From Candidatus Altarchaeales archaeon (GTDB lineage Archaea > Altiarchaeota > Altiarchaeia > IMC4 > SCGC-AAA252-I15): a stretch of 14,083 nucleotides of DNA. The translations under genes were made by a program, and so were the position numbers. The DNA is taken from contig WJJK01000397.1 of assembly GCA_014729705.1 (NCBI GenBank), forward strand, positions 1 through 14,083. The letters run 5' to 3'. The notes beneath the pieces are model-generated. The model was not told the origin of the DNA. It made no database searches and saw only the letters and a program-made list of their open reading frames with translations. Below, in pieces: positions 12,316 to 14,083 of the stretch. The stretch's first letter is position 1. Each line of letters begins with the position of its first letter.

Positions 12316-13689
12316 TTATACATTCATTCCTTGTTCAACGGATTTTATGCTCTCTAGTATCGCTTCATCGGATTTATAGTGAGGGTCTAGGTTTTGGTGG
12401 GCTTGCCATAGTTTCCTGGCGTCCTCTTGGTTGCCTATGATTTTGAGTATTTCGGCGGTCCAAAGCAGGATGTTTTGGTCTGTGTGGTTTTGCTCGTCGC
12501 ATACCTTCAGTCCCTGAAATAAGTGTTTTTTTAGGTTGTTTTTTTGTTTTTCGTCCGGGTTTTTTTCCTTTATTTTTTTGAGCATCCCAAGCATGTATTC
12601 CAGGCGTTGGTTGGCTGTGGCTTTGGCTAATGTGGTCTGCATTCTTTCGGCTTCTCCCCCGCCTATTATTTCGTCTGCCGCATTCACGCCTTGTTGTTCG
12701 AAGGTTTCCACTGCTATGTCTTTGTCAACTATTTTTATGGGTTTTTTCATCATCTGCTGGATTTTTTCTTTCTTGTTTTCTTGGGGTTCTCTTTTTTCTT
12801 GGTTTTCTTCCACCACCTTTAGTCGGGTGGGCTGGGTGGCTGCCTTTATTTTTTCGGTTTCCCGCCTGCTTTTTTTCTCCATCACCTTCTTTAGCACACC
12901 CTTTAGTTGGCTGGGTGTGGGGCGTTTCTTGGTTAATAGTATTGTTGCGGTGTTGTGGTTTAGGCTTGTGTCGTTTTTCTGTTGGCTTATTTCCTCTGAC
13001 GTGTCTGCAGCCCATTTTGCGTCCTCCAGTTTGTCTGTTTTTATGAAGTAGATTGCTCGGTTACTCCAGATCACTTGGTTTTGGGGGTCGTCTTGGCTTG
13101 CGAGTAGAAAGGTTTCCTGGGCTTTCTCTGGTTTTTTCAGCAGGTAGTGGGTGCAGGCGAGGTTGTTTTCTATTACCGCCTGTACCTGAGGCGGTATCTC
13201 CGGGTCTTGTTTGAGTTGTTCTGTTAATTCCGTGAATAGTATTTCCGCCTCCCTTAGGTTTTCTTGGTTTCCTCCTTCTTTTTTTTGTTTGGCTTGCATC
13301 ACCAGGCAGGCGGCGTAACCGTTTTTGGCTATTAAGTCTTTGTCGTCTTGCTTTAGGTTGGTTTTGAAGCGTTTACCTGCCTTCTCAAACCGAGTTAACC
13401 GGTACCAGCCGTAGCCGATGTTGTTTGAAATGTTTTTCTTGGTTTCAGGGGCTAATTTGAGGTTGTGTTTCTTCACCAATGAAATGATTTCAGCGTAGCC
13501 CTTCAACGCCTCCTGATATCGGCCTTCCTTCAAGGCTTGGGTTTGTTGCTCGGATTTAGCGTGCAAGTACTTAAGTAGCTTGTCTTGGTCGGAGCCGTCA
13601 GGCGGTGTGTCACCGCCTCCACCCCCTAAACCCTTAAACATCTTCCGATCCACAACCCGGAAAGGAATCTGGGTCTTAATCTCAGGCAT
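12316..13689 (-). CDS. Cytoplasmic TPR-repeat protein with charged central linker
   Basis: 457 residues, no signal peptide or transmembrane segment. After a Gly-rich N-terminal patch (GLGGGGGDTPPDGS, 20-33), residues about 40-250 form consecutive helix pairs with TPR spacing: KEGRYQEALKGYAEII (54-69), NNIGYGWYRLTRFEKAGKRF (89-108), NLACTHYLLKKPEKAQETF (176-194) and SNRAIYFIKTDKLEDAKWAA (209-228). A Lys/Glu/Gln-rich linker (about 265-330) follows, then a second helical part (350-440) with another TPR-like pair, LLWTAEILKIIGNQEDARKLW (408-428, quoted in part). TPR proteins act as protein-binding scaffolds. No partner can be named; the small protein gene immediately upstream on the same strand is the natural candidate. 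ATG 13689 is supported by a TATA-like box at about 35 nt; ATG at M17 is an alternative. The KR/EQ bias is typical of the linker, not evidence of transfer. Confidence 0.8.
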   Translation of the reverse strand: MPEIKTQIPFRVVDRKMFKGLGGGGGDTPPDGSDQDKLLKYLHAKSEQQTQALKEGRYQEALKGYAEIISLVKKHNLKLAPETKKNISNNIGYGWYRLTRFEKAGKRFKTNLKQDDKDLIAKNGYAACLVMQAKQKKEGGNQENLREAEILFTELTEQLKQDPEIPPQVQAVIENNLACTHYLLKKPEKAQETFLLASQDDPQNQVIWSNRAIYFIKTDKLEDAKWAADTSEEISQQKNDTSLNHNTATILLTKKRPTPSQLKGVLKKVMEKKSRRETEKIKAATQPTRLKVVEENQEKREPQENKKEKIQQMMKKPIKIVDKDIAVETFEQQGVNAADEIIGGGEAERMQTTLAKATANQRLEYMLGMLKKIKEKNPDEKQKNNLKKHLFQGLKVCDEQNHTDQNILLWTAEILKIIGNQEDARKLWQAHQNLDPHYKSDEAILESIKSVEQGMNV

Positions 13690-13720
13690 CTTACTGTGTT
13701 AATACTTTGCCTGGAATACA

Positions 13721-13729
13721 ATTAAAAAG
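13721..13729 (-). promoter_or_regulatory. TATA-like box for the TPR gene
   Basis: The minus strand reads ctttttaat, centred about 36 nt before ATG 13689, with a predicted leader of about 8-10 nt. It lies 10 nt after the stop of the upstream small gene, so the T run could double as a weak terminator for that gene. Confidence 0.4.
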
Positions 13730-13738
13730 ATACGGTTT

Positions 13739-14083
13739 TCATTCCTCAAGAAGTCTACTGACCCTCTCCCTCAGCTGATCTTCAGTGAGTTGATTATTCT
13801 CTCTTATTTGGTCTATCTCAGCTGCTTTATCGTCTGATTTTAAAGTATCTTTAACCCATTTGGATAGATTGCCTGTTCGAACCTGTTGACCAAATAGTCT
13901 TTCTCCTTGATCGCCTCTAAGCTCCTGTGCAAACTCCTTTAAAGTACTCATCTTTCTACCCTCAAAGTTGAATTCCTGACCTTGGGGAGCAGCCTTCACC
14001 TTTGGAGCTTCCCTTGGTTGGGATGTTTCTGAGCCTGAAGTATCTTCTCCCCCTGAATCCATCACTGAATCAGGATCTAATTC
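13739..14083 (-). CDS. Small protein with acidic linker and C-terminal DUF5752-like helical domain (probably cut by window edge)
   Basis: The frame stays open to the right edge, so the true start may lie outside; internal starts exist at GTG 14065 and ATG 14062 (107-108 residues). The visible N-terminal part is low-complexity and acidic (DPDS, SGGEDTSGSETSQPRE), like a linker between domains, which argues for a longer protein. The rest reads FNFEGRKMSTLKEFAQELRG, then LFGQQVRTGNLSKWVKDTL and a helical tail ending RVSRLLEE. The order 'F-x-F-x-G-x-x-x-x-x-L-x-E-x-A', then '[N]-x-[L/F]-S-x-WV-x-D/K-x-L', recalls DUF5752-type domains of archaeal proteins. That family match is from memory of the pattern and is tentative. 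No catalytic residues or membrane segments are seen. The gene precedes the TPR gene by 49 nt on the same strand, so the two may be functionally linked. Confidence 0.5.
   Translation of the reverse strand, partial: ELDPDSVMDSGGEDTSGSETSQPREAPKVKAAPQGQEFNFEGRKMSTLKEFAQELRGDQGERLFGQQVRTGNLSKWVKDTLKSDDKAAEIDQIRENNQLTEDQLRERVSRLLEE

Overview
The window is chromosomal DNA from an archaeon. Marker genes are archaeal-type throughout: RadA recombinase, membrane-anchored LonB protease, archaeal methionine adenosyltransferase, a CDKAL1-like tRNA methylthiotransferase, and the HMG-CoA synthase / thiolase / DUF35 cluster of the archaeal mevalonate pathway. Start regions agree: few Shine-Dalgarno sites, AT-rich TATA-like boxes about 25-40 nt before start codons (suggesting leaderless or short-leader mRNAs), and ATGA stop/start overlaps inside operons. 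I cannot place the lineage from sequence alone. I saw no rRNA, tRNA, CRISPR array, insertion sequence or phage gene; this is mostly core genome with a few accessory proteins.

Layout, left to right. (1) 1-508, minus: N-terminal part of a tRNA t6A37 methylthiotransferase, divergent from a small secreted lipoprotein (561-932, plus) with a degenerate Ada-like metal-binding tail. (2) 929-2254, minus: PurD of purine synthesis, whose stop codon shares bases with the lipoprotein's stop. (3) 2294-3450, plus: a two-gene unit of a KaiC/RAD55-like ATPase and a roadblock/LC7-like protein, overlapping by 4 nt. (4) 3451-3764: about 310 bp without a convincing gene, holding a long imperfect inverted repeat, a G10 tract, a T-rich tract and a TATA box. 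(5) 3765-4661, plus: an inositol monophosphatase/FBPase-family enzyme with an uncertain start. (6) 4713-8046, plus: a tight operon of HTH regulator, HMG-CoA synthase, acetoacetyl-CoA thiolase and DUF35 zinc-ribbon/OB protein. (7) 8149-13689, minus: MAT, RadA, LonB and a TPR protein, each with its own likely promoter, then at the right edge the end of a small acidic-linker protein.

Functionally, the operon in (6) carries the first two committed reactions to HMG-CoA, the precursor of archaeal isoprenoid lipids. Its enzymes are known from methanogens to form one complex bridged by the DUF35 protein, and the HTH protein is placed to act as local regulator. The minus-strand block gathers housekeeping functions: AdoMet synthesis, homologous recombination and membrane protein quality control. 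The least explained parts are the KaiC-roadblock pair, the structured intergenic region, the lipoprotein, and the TPR/acidic protein pair at the right edge.
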